Positions 45,176 to 57,734 of a stretch of 64,000 bases of DNA are shown piece by piece. Where the stretch lies: positions 115,337,431 through 115,401,430 of the forward strand of contig NC_088781.1 in NCBI RefSeq assembly GCF_958450345.1, written 5' to 3'. The position numbers were made by a program, and so were the translations under genes. This DNA is from Calliphora vicina (taxonomy: Eukaryota; Arthropoda; Insecta; Diptera; Calliphoridae). Numbering within the stretch: position 1 is the first letter of the stretch; every line of letters starts with the position of its first letter. Below the pieces are notes generated by a model. It ran no database searches. It worked only from the letters and a program-made list of their open reading frames with translations, and was not told the DNA's origin.

Positions 45176-46010
45176 TATCGTGATTGCAGTGTAAATATAA
45201 TATTGGCACTTTGAAAATAGCTTCAAATGCCTACAAAGTGTAATTTAACCTCCAAAGCGTAAAGTAGAATTCAAATAACAAAAAATCGTAAAATTTTGAA
45301 ATAAATATCTTACATCAAAAAACCTATAAATTGCCCTTTTTGTACACTATGTCGCCCCTTTATAAACATTACAACACTTGTACAAGTCTAGCTTTTCTCT
45401 TAGTCTTCAAATAAAATAAAAAAAACTCCTTGACACCTTTTCTACACCACAATTCTAAACAAAACAACACGAAAAAATGCACATAAAAAACATCACCTTT
45501 AAACTTCAATTGTTGTTTATGCAGCAGCAAAAGAAAAAATAACAAATAATAATAAAAAAAATATTTAATATCTTTGTAAATTTTAAACTTTTTCAAAAAT
45601 ACAAAATTCCAATTTATTTTGCAATTCTTTAGTTTTACACCAAAAAAGGTTAGAACAAAATTGAGAGGTGGTGAACATAGTTTTATTATTTTCAATTTCA
45701 TTTGCAATTCTTTTTTTTTTTTGTTGCTTTATTTATTTAATTAAATGTTCTTTCAACTTTTGACACTATATCCGAAAAATTCGCAGCAACAAAGAGACAA
45801 ATAAATTGAAAAATGGTATAAAAAAAAATAAATAAATAAAATTTATTATAAAATTTGTTTGACTTAACAAAGCAATGAATTTGAATGCATAAAAAAAATA
45901 AATGTATAAATCTTAATGCAAATACAACAATTAAACAGTGTGGGGGAAAATAATAGGGAGTAGAATGATTCAATATTCTAATATTGAATAGACATGAAGT
46001 GGTAATTTGG
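45176..46010. other. AT-rich interval, no gene recognised
   Basis: Minus-strand frames at 45369-45973 are Phe/Leu/Lys low-complexity translations of A/T runs, not genes. Confidence 0.45.
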
Positions 46011-46018
46011 CTTTAGGG

Positions 46019-46316
46019 CAGTGGTGCCCAAAATCACAATTCACTAGCACGCGTAATAGGGCAAGAAAATTCTGCTGACGTTACTTTGATACACATACAC
46101 TATAAGCTTACTTGTGCGTTTTCTTATAATGATCATGTGTTTGTTGCTTTGTTTTCATCATCTCAGAGAACAAAATCAAATCAAATTCTCCGCTGTTCTT
46201 ATAATGATCATGTGTTTGTTGCTTTGATTTCATCTCACAGAACAAAATCAAATCAAATTCTCCGCTGTTTTACAAACACAACCAAAGTTTTGATGGTATG
46301 TGTTCGGGCACCACTG
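46019..46316. mobile_element. 298-bp hAT-type MITE with 8-bp duplication CTTTAGGG
   Basis: The ends CAGTGGTGCCC and GGGCACCACTG are inverted copies, flanked by perfect CTTTAGGG at 46011-46018 and 46317-46324. The CAGTG start and 8-bp duplication are the hAT pattern. The interior has a 75-bp direct duplication (first copy from 46121, second from 46196) of TTCTTATAATGATCATGTGT and following bases. No transposase sequence. Confidence 0.92.
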
Positions 46317-46387
46317 CTTTAGGGCAATGCATGATTAAACATGTTTGTAGTTGCCAAAGTGAATTAAATAAAGTTTCTTTCCTTTTC

Positions 46388-46444
46388 TTTTTTCGGTGAG
46401 CGATAGCAACCAAGACCAGCGGTTGCTATCGCTCACCGAAAAAA
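46388..46444. repeat. Perfect 24-bp hairpin with 9-base loop
   Basis: The left arm 46388-46411 (TTTTTTCGGTGAGCGATAGC + AACC) and right arm 46421-46444 are exact reverse complements, with loop AAGACCAGC. The segment 46402-46420, GATAGCAACCAAGACCAGC, also occurs at 63618-63636 inside the Tc1-like transposase gene. Confidence 0.9.
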
Positions 46445-47954
46445 ATCTTATTTCGAAAAATACATTTATGTGAAATTTCATTAAACGACAGAATTATTTC
46501 CAAAATAATAATGTTGTAAACCACTAAATAAACATACAAATTTCTTATGATTTTTTTGGATTTTTTGTCAACCCAATAGAACTTGCGAAAGGGTTAACTG
46601 TCAAACGAACTGTCATACTGGCTCACTTTTTGAAATTTATTACCAGTAAACTCTGGCAAATCATCATACTCTATCAAATTATCCAAAATTTACTTTGAAA
46701 ATCAGTCATCGGTTCGCCCAAATTATATACAACGGCTTCATGTGCGCACATAATCGTCAATCCGGGAAAGCCATCCTTTGAACTGTGGATAGATTTGATC
46801 TCTAAATGATGGAATAACACCAACACGTTGGAGGAATGTGCGTACTGAAGTAAATATCGCCGCTGTACAGTGGAGGTGGGACTTTAAGCATTAATATGTA
46901 TTTTTAATCATAAAAATTTTTGATTTTTTTTTTGAGATTATGTATAAAAGTAATAGTACTACAGTACCTCTAACTCACATATTTTTAGAATTTTAAACAA
47001 CTATGGATAGACATCGAATTTTTTTCATAATTTTTCAAATTCAACAATAGCTATTTTAATTTTTTTATATGAAAACCTATTTTTTCGCACCGTATTTTAA
47101 AGACAATATTATATAGACAAAAATGAGACATTACTTGTTAAAGTTGGTTTATATTTGCAAAAGCTATTAAACTTATTCGAAAAAGTTAAAAAATTGACCT
47201 AGTAAATTTAAAATTGTACAAAAAAGATGTGCGCTGAGGGAGAAAATACAATAAAAGGTGTTAAGGAAAAGTTTAATAACTTCATCAATTTTCATCCGGT
47301 TAAAAAAATTAAAACACTATTTTGTTAAGAACTAAATTTACTTTATATACAGTTATAAATTTGTATAAGCTTTAATAGCAAAATAATCAATTAAAAGCAA
47401 CTAAAATCAAAAAAAGTTGATAATTTTTTTTTTACAATTTCTGAGTTGCTCAACATTTTTGCATGCCATTTGTTTATAGGCACCAAAAGGCAGCTAATTT
47501 TGATATATCTTTTTAATATATGTTAAACTTTCATTCCCTGTTAAAACTAGATCGGCGGCAAACGTCGCCAAAAGTTAAAATCCTAGTCAAAGTTGCGTAT
47601 GTAAGAACATTATTTATTTTAAATGAATAAATTTCAAATCTACTAAAAATATATACAAAACTCATTACAAAGATAGAATCTGGACAAGATACCCTTTCCA
47701 ACAAGGTATAACAATCCTAAAAAAAATAATTATAAATATTTAAAATACACCCTTGAATATGGTATAATTTTAACACCCCAAATTTTTAAAGTCGAAAGTA
47801 GTGTGTTCTGTCGCCATTTTCGAATACTTCTGTTGACATAATAACTATAATTTCTGCAAATAATTGTTGCTTGACATCTCAGCTTTACGATAGAACTTGT
47901 TTTATGGTTAATTTCAATCATTTGCAAAAATCGATTATGAGATCATACACCTTA
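46445..47954. other. No recognised gene; one unidentified short frame
   Basis: A minus-strand frame at 46738-46849 reads SVRTFLQRVGVIPSFRDQIY and PQFKGWLSRIDDYVRT. It has gene-like composition but only 36 codons and no identification. The rest is AT-rich. Confidence 0.35.
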
Positions 47955-48535
47955 TATAATCCACTGTGCGCTGTATACGAAAGTGTCCAAATTTATCTGT
48001 TCGTCGTCGGTCGCAGGAATTGTGCTAGTGCACGAATTAAAGCCACGAGTCCATCATATGCGTAGTTCTTACCCCGATTGAGCTATAGAGCAGTTGGAAA
48101 CTGACCTGATGTTTTATTGCAATCTGTGAGGCTCATTTTTGGCTTAAATGATTTATTAATAAACAAATTGGAGTGAGACCAATCCACAACAGACGATACA
48201 GACTCCATTACATTAAAAAATGCACCGTTTGGTGCGGTTAACATGCTGGTGGCATTATCGGACCTTATTTATTTAAAAATAAAGCCGGAGCTCGCGTTAC
48301 GATCAATGGAGATCGTTACCGCACCATGATCGATGAGTTTTTGTTTGAAAATATGGATGACATTGATCCGGGCGAGATGTGGTTTCAACAGGATGGCGCT
48401 ACCTGTCATACGGCGATCACAACCATCGATTTATTGAAATCAAAATTTGCCGACAACTTGATTTCGAGAAATGGATCAGTCAATTGGCTTGTATACCGAT
48501 TGTTTTCAAAAAGGTCAAAGATTATTTTTGGTTAA
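47955..48535 (+). mobile_element. Tc1/mariner-superfamily transposase (GATCHTA type), best-preserved copy
   Basis: Broken frames give PNLSVRRRSQEL, VLVHELKPRVHHMRSSY, AIEQLETDLMFY, then an open run with AGGIIGPYLFKNKAGARVT, INGDRYRTMIDEFLFE, DDIDPGEMWFQQDGATCHT and SKFADNLISRNGSVNW. This covers the end of the HTH region, the linker and the second catalytic Asp (FQQDGAT). The third acidic residue region (LDYFLWG in relatives) is lost after VNW. Several stops upstream; inactive. Confidence 0.85.
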
Positions 48536-50526
48536 AATGCGTCAAATAAAGCCACTGAAGTTGGAAACCTCTGAAAATTTTTAATATTTTTGAAGAATTT
48601 TATTGAAATCGAAGATGTCAAATGTATTTTCAATTTTTGTCCACCCCATAAATTTCAAAATTTCAAATGATAAACTCTGAAAATCAACAATTTTATTGAA
48701 TTTCGAGATGACAAATAGAAGTTTTATTGATAATTCATTTAAATTTTTTACACAATTTAAATTTGTCCCAGAAATCCAAATATTAAATTTCAAAAAAAAT
48801 TTCAAAATTTCAGAAAATTTTCCATAAGATGTTTATAACTTTAAAAATATATAAAATATACATTTATTAAAATACTCTTGTTATTTATTGCTAATGACTT
48901 CAAAATCACAAGTTTAACGATTATTTTGGAAAAAGGTCCAGGGTTAATTGTGCCGCAAATTTTTTAAATAGAAAGCCACTCAAGTTGGAAAGTTTTCTAT
49001 ATAACAAACTCTGAAAAGTTATAATATTATTGAAGAATTTAATTGAAATCAGAAATGTCAATTGTAAAGTTTATTGAATTTTTTTTGAAATGTTTGTCCT
49101 GCCTTTAAATTTGTCACCACTGTACAAATTTACAATGTATGCATGTTTATTTATGCGAGTACTACATCTGATAATTCGTAAACCGTTATAAATGTTAAGT
49201 TAAGCTTTGTGTTATTTTTATATTTTTATTTCAGAAGCCGGTTAAGCCTTCTTTTTTGAATGCTGGTACTGCTGTTGTTTTTGTTGCTGTAAACATATTA
49301 TTACAACACTCACTATTATGCAGTGTTGAGTATATGTATGCGGAACACACCTTAGCGCCAACAACAAGCGCAAAAACCATATAGAGAGATAAAAGAAAAA
49401 CACAACAAAGTTTCTCTTTTACCTCCCTGCACCTCTTGCAAATTTACATCAAATAAACAGCAAAAAACATTGAAAAAAAATTGCAACAAATTTATGTTGA
49501 TTATTGTAAAACAACAACCAAAAAAAAACAACAGCAGCCATAATAACAACAACAACAAAAATTGGCAATAAACAAAAATCTGCATTTATGACAGTTTCAT
49601 GTTTTATGGCAACACAACTAAAAACAAAGCAAAAAAGTCCCCTAAAACAGCACTTGCTACCTCATGGTAACATTTAACCACGGCAAATGCATAAACCACA
49701 TTTACCTTGTCTTCTTTTCCATTTCATTTAAGCATTTGACCAGTTTTTTTGTTTTTTCTTTAACCAAAAAACCTCAACACATCAAAGTTAAACTCCTCTT
49801 TGTGTCGGTTTGTATTTCCGTCTTTACTTGTTTTACTTTTTTTTCTTACAAACTCTAGCGTAATAATAAAAATAATTTCACTTTCTTTTGGTCTTGAAAC
49901 ATTTAACACATAATAACAACAACAACAAAAGCAAAGAAGTAAAAACAACAACCACAACATCTTCGTCATACAAAGACGAAGCCGTACTTGGAGACAAGCT
50001 TAACTTCGTTTATAAATTGACAATAAAAACAACAACAAACTAAAATCAAGTTTAGTTTTGTTTTTTTGTCTTCTTCCTCTTTACTTTTTGTTTGTTCAAA
50101 CAAGAGTAGTAATAAAGAGTTAACTGAAACTCTCTGAGTAGTTAGTGGGATGGTCATATTAAGTTTGTCAAGTGCTTTATACTAAGTACCGTTATAAATT
50201 AATTAATAACAGTAATTTTTGGGGAATAAAACTAAGGTTTTTAAGAGGGACATGTATTCGATACATGTTGTACATACATAGGATTCATAATAATACTATT
50301 GGTGACAAATTTTGTATTATTTACCATAACATTTTTTTCGGGTCATTTTGGAATAAAAACCTCGTCCACAAAAACGATTTTTTAAAGTCAAATTTGAAAA
50401 ATAGATTCGAGCCTGTTTGATATATTTATAAAAAAAACTATTTGCGTTTTTTGGATAAAAAAAAATTATCTCCAAACTTTACCGCGTTTTGTGAACTTTT
50501 TTGACAACCACGAAAAAGTAAAGTAA
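48536..50526. other. No gene; local duplication and CAA-rich stretch
   Basis: A roughly 110-bp segment beginning GCCACTGAAGTTGGAAAC at 48552 recurs from about 48974 (GCCACTCAAGTTGGAAAG). 49250-50160 is rich in CAACAA/GTTGTT runs of the kind common in fly 5' UTRs and promoters, but no transcript feature could be fixed. Confidence 0.4.
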
Positions 50527-51836
50527 TTTTTATACCCTCCACCACCATCAGTGGTGAATGAGGGTATATATAAGTTTGTCATTCCGTGTGTAACATTGAG
50601 AAATATTCATCTGAGACCCAACAAAGTATATACATATATTATTGAAATTCTAAGTCGATTGAGCCATGTCCGTCTGTCTGTCCGTCTGTCCGTCTGTGTA
50701 AAACACGCTCACGTCCAAAATACGCAAACAAACTTAGTAGAGTTGCAAGAAAAATGTTTATTATTGTCCTAAGCAGTTTGGTATTGAAAATCAGCAAAAT
50801 CGGTGCAGCGGAACCAAAGTTATGAATGAAAATGTGGGACAACCTCAAAAAAAAATTAATAATTTTCACATATTTTTGGACATTTTTTGTAAATATATTG
50901 CAGCTAATATCATAAAATTTTGCAATCGTTACTTTTATGATAAAAGGAGTAACTATGGTGAAAATTATAAGAATCGGTCCATGATTTCTCCTAGCCCCCA
51001 TACAAATTTCTTCCCGAAATATGGTTCTATGGTCTATAAATGCCTACAAAATAGGAATATCCACATGAAATTCAGCAAAAATAAGTTTCGTGGTAAAAGA
51101 AATTATATTACAAAATTTTGGTGGATCGGCCCATATTTGACCATAGCCCCCCTATATAGTACACTTCCGAAAATCTCTTAAATAAGCATAAATGTCTTAT
51201 AAATATCGCTATCAAGTTGAAATTCGACATGAATAATCCCCATATATACCAAAATCGCTGTACCTAATTCTATGAAGATCGGCCGATAATTGGTTATAGC
51301 TCCCATATAAGGACCACTTTCGAAAAACACAATAACCTACATAAATATCTAAAAATATCAATATCAAAACAAAATTTCACACACATCCATAGTTTATATT
51401 TAGAAATCATACTACTGGATTTTGTGAATATCGGTCCATATTTGACCATAGCTCCCATATAAGGTCCACTTCCAAAAATCAGTTAAGTACTCATAAATAT
51501 CTTATAAATACATTTATCATGCTAAAATTCTACAAAAATAATACGCATATATATAGATATCAGTGTACCAAATTTTATGCAGATTGGCCGATAATTGGTC
51601 ATAGCTCCCCTATAAGGCCCATTTCCGAAAAAAGATATTAACCTTAAAAAATATTTAAAACATATCGATATCAAAATGAAATAATGCACAGGTCAGTAAT
51701 ATGTATCCAGTAATCATACTTCTGAATTTTTAGTCTTTCTAACAATTGTTATATTATTTCAGTTTTTATACCTTCATATTTAGGTGGAGGGTATTTAAGA
51801 TTCGGCACGGCCGAATATAGTACTCTTACTTGTTTT
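50527..51836. repeat. 1.3-kb non-coding dispersed repeat R5 with inverted ends
   Basis: Starts TTTTATACCCTCCACCACC and ends GGTGGAGGGTATTTAAG followed by GGCACGGCCGAATATAG and TTACTTGTTTT. Internal landmarks are CCGTCTGTCTGTCCGTCTG and repeated ATAGCTCCCATATAAGG-type blocks (51297, 51450, 51601), at about 150-bp intervals. Elements with these ends are abundant in fly genomes. It is a relative of R4. Apparent frames are not coding. Confidence 0.82.
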
Positions 51837-51896
51837 AAATAACTTTCAATGGTCTATTCGACTATGCTAGGTCCATTTTGATATTTGCAGAAAATG

Positions 51897-52090
51897 TGAA
51901 AGGGTGCAATCTAAATTACTTAGAGACACTTAAGTGACAATTGTCTTCACTCTAGATTACATGAGATGCATAAAGTGACCAATTGACTTCTACCTGCACT
52001 ACAAACAGCCAAGTGATCAGACATTAGTTACAATTACTGTCTATAAGGGATAGATTGACTACTTGCTTAACTGCCGGGATGTTTACATAT
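51897..52090. repeat. Dispersed repeat R1, third copy
   Basis: Aligns with 2826-3062: ATTACTTAGAGACAC, GACAATTGTCTTCAC, GCCAAGTGATCAGACATTAG and ACAATTACTGTCTATAAGGG. Non-coding. Confidence 0.8.
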
Positions 52091-53140
52091 GAAAAAATGT
52101 CATAATACACATGCAATACATACCGTGTGACCCCACCATTAATAGGGGTATTACGAAATAATGTTGTCGTGCTTGTTGGTAACAACTTCACTTAAACGTG
52201 ATTGTAAGAAAACACTCAACAAAATATTTCTAGAATTTTAATTTTCTTTATCTGAGATTTTCGTGATTTGAATTGATCATGAAAGATCGTGCTGTTATGA
52301 TGGTGAGCATTGTGAAAGCATGCAGTAGTAAGCTGTTTTTACAGTGGGTGTCACAAGAATGAAATACTTACATGTTAGCTAGCTGTTATTACATAAGTGT
52401 TGCAAGAACAAAGTTTTTTTTCTGAATATTTTCATATAGTTAAAGAACACTATTTTGAACGAATGCTTTCTAAGCGATAGAAATCTAATTTGGGTCTCAC
52501 AAACTCCAATTGTATGTACATATATGATTAATGACTAGAACTACAATTCAATTTTTCTTTGTAAATCGAGAAACAGTCCATTAAATAAGTCCATCAGCGC
52601 AAAAGTAGTGTAACCCACAATTTGTTTTGTTTGCTGTTTTGGTTCTGTTCTTGACTTAAATTTACAAAAGAATAGAGAATATTACAAATTTCAATAAACC
52701 CTTTGATTATCTCGGCAATCAGTGGCTGTTAAAATACTAAATGTTATAAGAACTAACAGTACCTACTTTCAGTATATAGATCATAAGCATCACGACATTC
52801 TTTACACTCACAAGACCTAGCGCGACCTTCAATATCTATCAAAATTTCAGTTCAATTAAAAATGGAAATTTCGATCGTTTTGGAATGCCATAATTTATAC
52901 CCTTTTATTATTAGCATTTTAATGACTTCACAAATACATAATCCATAAAACCATCAAAGCATCATCTAACTGACGTCATCATGACGTATAAACTCTCAAA
53001 CACAGAAAATTAAGGAAATTTGATTAAATATATTAAATTATTTGAAAGTTTTTCTCAGTTCATAAATTAATATAATGACGATCGATAATACTTTCAAATT
53101 TTTTAGATAGTGAGATCTCGAGCGAAATTCTGTTAAGAAA
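52091..53140. other. No gene recognised
   Basis: AT-rich. One palindromic CRE-like TGACGTCA occurs near 52972, which alone is weak evidence of regulation. Confidence 0.4.
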
Positions 53141-56100
53141 AACAGGTTATTCGAATACTACACCTCTATATTCCGCACAAATTTGGTTAAACATATTTTA
53201 AAAGTACAAGATCGGTTCGTAAAAGACTTTTATCTTTTATCAAATACAAATTATTCGAATAAATGCTAAGTATTTGTTTCATATTTTATGAAATGGTCAT
53301 AAAAAACAAATCAAAAAGGTATGTTATTTTCAGTGATAAATAAATGGCGAATAAAAAATTATTCGAATATAAGTTAAACATTTGTTGTTAATTTGTTATC
53401 AAATTATTAAGAGTAAAATTTTTATGATTTTTTGAAAAATTATAAACGAATAAAAATTATTCGAACAAATTGCACAAATTCATGTTAGATTAAAAGAAAG
53501 CTACAAATTAAAAATAAATGGCGAATAAAAAATTATTCGAATAAAATGTAAAAGATTTACAAATATTTTTTGATGGAAAGTACAAAATGAGTACAATTTT
53601 TATAATTTTTTGTAAATATATAAACGAATAAAAATTATTCGACTAAATTGCTTAAGTATTCGGTTCATGTTTTGAATGTGAAATTTATGAAAAATAACAT
53701 AAATTCATGATAGATTATAAATTTTCAGTGACAAATAAGTTGCGAATAAAATATTATTCGAATAAATTGTTAAGTATTCGCTTCATATTTGTATAGAAAA
53801 TGTATAAAATTCATGTTAGTTCATAAAAAGTCTGTAATATGATTTTCAGTGACAAATAAATGACGAATAAAAAATTAATTGAATAAAATGTTAAATATTT
53901 TTAGATAATTTTTTATCAACGTGAAAAATAAATGGCGAATAAAGAATTATTCGAATAAAATTCATAAGATTTACAATTATTTTTTGTCGAAAACTAAACT
54001 ACATACATATGTATATCATATTTATGAAACATTGAATTAAAATTTTTATGATTTTTTGTAAATATATAAACGAATAAAAATTATTCGAATAAATTGCTTA
54101 AGTATTCGCTTCATATTTATATAGAAAATGTATGAATATATTCACAAATCCATGTTAGTCTATACAAAATCTGTAATATGATTTTCTGTGACAAATAAAT
54201 GACGAATAAAAATTTAATCGAATAAAATTTAAAAAATTTCCAACAAATGTTTAACCAAAAGTATAGTACAACAATTCTATGAGACAATAGAGATAAATGT
54301 GTATGAATTTTTCTAAATATATAAACGAATACAAATTATTCGAATAAATTGCGTAAGTATTCGGATCAGTTTGTATGTGAAATTTATGAAAAATTCCACA
54401 AATTCGTGTTAGATTATAAATTTCCTGTGACAAATAAGTGGCGAATTAAATATTATTCGAACAAATTGCTTAAGTATTCGCTAAATATTTATATAGAAAA
54501 TGTATAAATATATTCAGAAATTCATGTTAGTTTATAAAAAAAAATGTATAATATGATTTTCTGTGACAAATAAATGACGAATAAAAAATTAATCGAATAA
54601 AGTGTAAAAATTTTTAGCTATTTTTATCAAAAACACAGTATTAGTTCAAAGCTATTTTATAATATGAATTTTTATGAAAAATAAAAGGCGAATAAAAAAT
54701 TATTCGAATAAAATTCAAAAGATTTACAATTATTTTTGTCGAAAAGTACACTATAACATAATTATGAAACAATGGATCAAAATGTTTATGGTTTTTTGTA
54801 AATATATAAACGAATAAAAATTATTCGAATAAATTGAGCTTCGTATTTGTATAGAAAATTTATAAATATCTTCACAAATACATGTCAGTTTATCAAAAAA
54901 TCTATAATATGATTTTCTGTGACAAATAAGTGATGAATAAAAAATTAATCGAATAAATTGTTACAGTTTTTTAGCTAATTTTTTTATCTACAGCACAGTA
55001 TTACATTTTTAAGAAGTAATGGAGTAAAATTTTTATACTTTTTTTGCAAAAATATAAGCGATTAAAAATTATTCGAATAAATTGCTTAAATATTCGGTTC
55101 AGTTTCTATGTGAAATTTATGAAAAATAGCACAAATTCATATTAGATTATACATTTTTAGTGATAAATAAGTGGCGAATAAAAATTTAATCGAATAAATA
55201 GCTTAAGTATTCGCTTCATACTTCTACAGTTAGTTTATAAAAAATCTGTAATATGATTTTCTGTGACGAATAAAAAAATTAATCGAATAAAGTGTTAAAC
55301 ATTTTTAGCTAATTTTTTATCAACAATAATTCAGTATTAAATTTTTAAAAAGTAATGTAGTAAAATTTTTATGATTTTTTGTAAAAATATAAGCGAATAA
55401 AAACTTATTCGAATACACTTCTAAATGTTTACATATATTTTTTGACGAAAAGTACATCATAACCTATTTATAAAACAATGGAAATTTTTATGATTTTTTT
55501 GTAAATATATAAACGAATAAAAATTATTCGAATAAATTGCTTGAGTATTCAATTCTTGTTTTTTATTTGAACTTTATGGAAAATACCATAGATACATGTT
55601 ATTTATACAATTTATGTGATAAATAAGTGGCGAATAAAAAATTATTCGAATAAATTGCTTAAGTACTCGCTTAATATTTATATAGAAAATGTATAAATAT
55701 GTTTCTGTGATAAATAAATAGCGATTAATCGAATAAAGTGTTGAACATTTTTAGTTAATATTTTACCAAAAGTACAGTATTAAATTTTTAAGAAGTAATG
55801 GAATGTTTTTCATTCGAATAAATTTTCTAAGTATTCTTTATATGGAAAATGTATAAAAACAAATCACAAATTCATGTTAGATTATAAAAAAATATTAAAT
55901 ATGATTATCAGAGATAAATAAATGGCGAATAAGAAATTATTCGAATAAATTCATTTAAGTATCAGTAATTTTTTCTTGTTTTAAGAGGTAATGGAATAAA
56001 ATTTTTAATATTTGTTTGTAAAAATATATACGAATAAAAAATTATTCGAATAAATTGGCTAAGTATTCCGTTAATACTTATAAGGAAAATGTATAAAAAC

Positions 56101-56220
56101 AAATCACAAATTAATTTTAGATTATAAAAAATGATAAAATTATATTCAGAAACTAATAAATGGCGTATTAGAAATTATTCGAATAAATTCATTTTAGAAT
56201 CATTAATTTTTGTCTTGTTT
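53140..56220. repeat. Dimeric satellite E, left block (TTATTCGAATAA palindromes)
   Basis: A diverged tandem array with a composite unit of about 250 bp containing two palindrome boxes. Type I is ACGAATAAAAATTATTCGAA followed by TAAATTGCTTAAGTATTCGG. Type II is GGCGAATAAAAAATTATTCG followed by AATAAAATTTTAAAA. The linker between I and II contains CACAAATTCATGTTAGATTA and ATGATTTTCAGTGACAAATA; the linker from II to I contains TTTTTATGATTTTTTGTAAA. Copies at 54066 and 54319 are 253 bp apart. Palindrome boxes stay conserved while linkers drift. Confidence 0.9.
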
Positions 56221-57734
56221 ATATAGGGTACTCAAAAATTCGTTGCATTCACATAACAAAACTCTCACTTGTTAAAATAAGTTTTTTTTGAAGTTTTACT
56301 TTTTTTTTTTGCATCGGTACCGATCACAAATGCTAATACTCGTAACATATTTTTTCTGGTTGTATGACTGGATTTATGTTGACTTTTTTCAACTTTTGTT
56401 GTTGCTGGCTTTTACGCTATTGACTTTCGCATATGACTGTTAATAAATCTTTAAACGTTTCTTTACGAGTTTGTTTTCATTTCTCTTAAAAAACTCTTCC
56501 TAAAATGTCGCGATCACATGTGAATTTGTGTGTGGCTGGGGCTCTCTTTATGGTTGTTGTTTTTTGTAAATATTACTTTTGTTATTACTGGGTATGTATG
56601 TAAGTTGTTGTTGTTGATTTTTTGCATCTTCTTATGCATCACGTTATTTTTGTTATTATTACGTTGTATAACGTAATACTAACGATGTAATGTTGAAGTT
56701 GTTTTTTTTCCTTAGCTTTTGTCGGTTTTGTGTTATTTTTGTTTTTAATTTTTTCTCGTTTTATTATTATTTCTGTTGTCTACTAGTTTTATTTATTTTT
56801 TTTTTTTGTTAGCCTGAAAATGTTGCTATGATGAAGTGTATGTAATAGTAATTTTTTCACTTCCACTACTTGTGCTGTGCTTTTGTAATTGTTTTGAGCT
56901 GCTGCGGCTTTGTTGCTGCTGCTGCTATGACTATTATGTAGTGTGTTGCTGTTGCTATATGCTGGCTGCTGTTAGTTGCTTTATTGTTGCTGCTGCTGCT
57001 ATGACTATTATGTAGTGTGTTGCTGTTGCTATATGCTGGCTGCTGTTAGTTGCTTGTTGTTGCATTGAATTGTTGTTTTGTTATTATGCCAAGTCCAACG
57101 ATCAATGTACAGATTATATTACATACAAACGACATTTGTGGTGTCTTTGTTAAGTTTGCTATTAGTCTGAGTATTAACTTCATTTCTTCTCTTTCGGCAT
57201 GTCTTTTTCATCATGCTATGTTATTGTTGTGTTTTCTATGAGTAAGTAGAGTTATTAGTTTCAGCTGATTCGTTTAGTATTTCAATGCTGTTTTATTTAT
57301 TTTTTTTTCTTGAATTTTTTCTGTCATTTTACTTCAGGGGTACTCAACAGGAAAAGCTGTAGTGGGAATTAACAAAGAGGTGTTGATTTATTTATACGTT
57401 AGCGTATACTTTTATAAATCAATATTGACATTTTACCTAGTACGTACTTAGTCAGAGCTTTCCTCATCTTTTATTAACTTAATCATGAAAATGATCTTTA
57501 ATTAGAGCCTTGAACAACTTTATGAATGTGTTATAAACAGGTACATAATTGCAACACTTGCCAGAAATAATCTTTGATGCTGTTATAATCTTTAAATGGT
57601 TTCAGCTTAACTCAAAATATACAACTAGTTCTTAAAATTCTGTATTCATTCGTATGGAATATTATGCGAGAGTTGTGCGTCAAATGTTATGCAATTCAAA
57701 TTAAAGGCAAAATAAAAAATGCAACAATTTTAAG
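56221..57734. other. Non-satellite island inside satellite E
   Basis: Ordinary-composition DNA rich in GTTGTT/GCTGCTG runs, that is CAACAA/CAGCAG on the minus strand, as often seen in fly 5' UTR exons. Contains the 74-bp duplication at 56911-57058. A 63-codon plus frame at 57050-57241 has no recognisable family. Confidence 0.45.
56911..57058. repeat. 74-bp tandem duplication with (CTG)n
   Basis: The unit TGTTGCTGCTGCTGCTATGA...GCTGGCTGCTGTTAGTTGCT starts at 56911 and again at 56985 with almost no change, indicating a recent duplication. Confidence 0.92.

Noticed and set aside
44099..45183. Plus-strand frames with INRASFNIQNFTSI-like repeats
   Set aside because: Product of the diverged 35-bp satellite D; frame changes at every indel and composition follows the repeat.
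45369..45973. Two minus-strand frames (112 and 78 codons) that could be membrane proteins
   Set aside because: Hydrophobic appearance comes from poly-A/T tracts; no conserved motif and no exon structure.
56226..57350. Possible DNA transposon because AGGGTACTCAA occurs near 56226 and AGGGGTACTCAA near 57339
   Set aside because: The two motifs are in direct, not inverted, orientation and no target duplication accompanies them.
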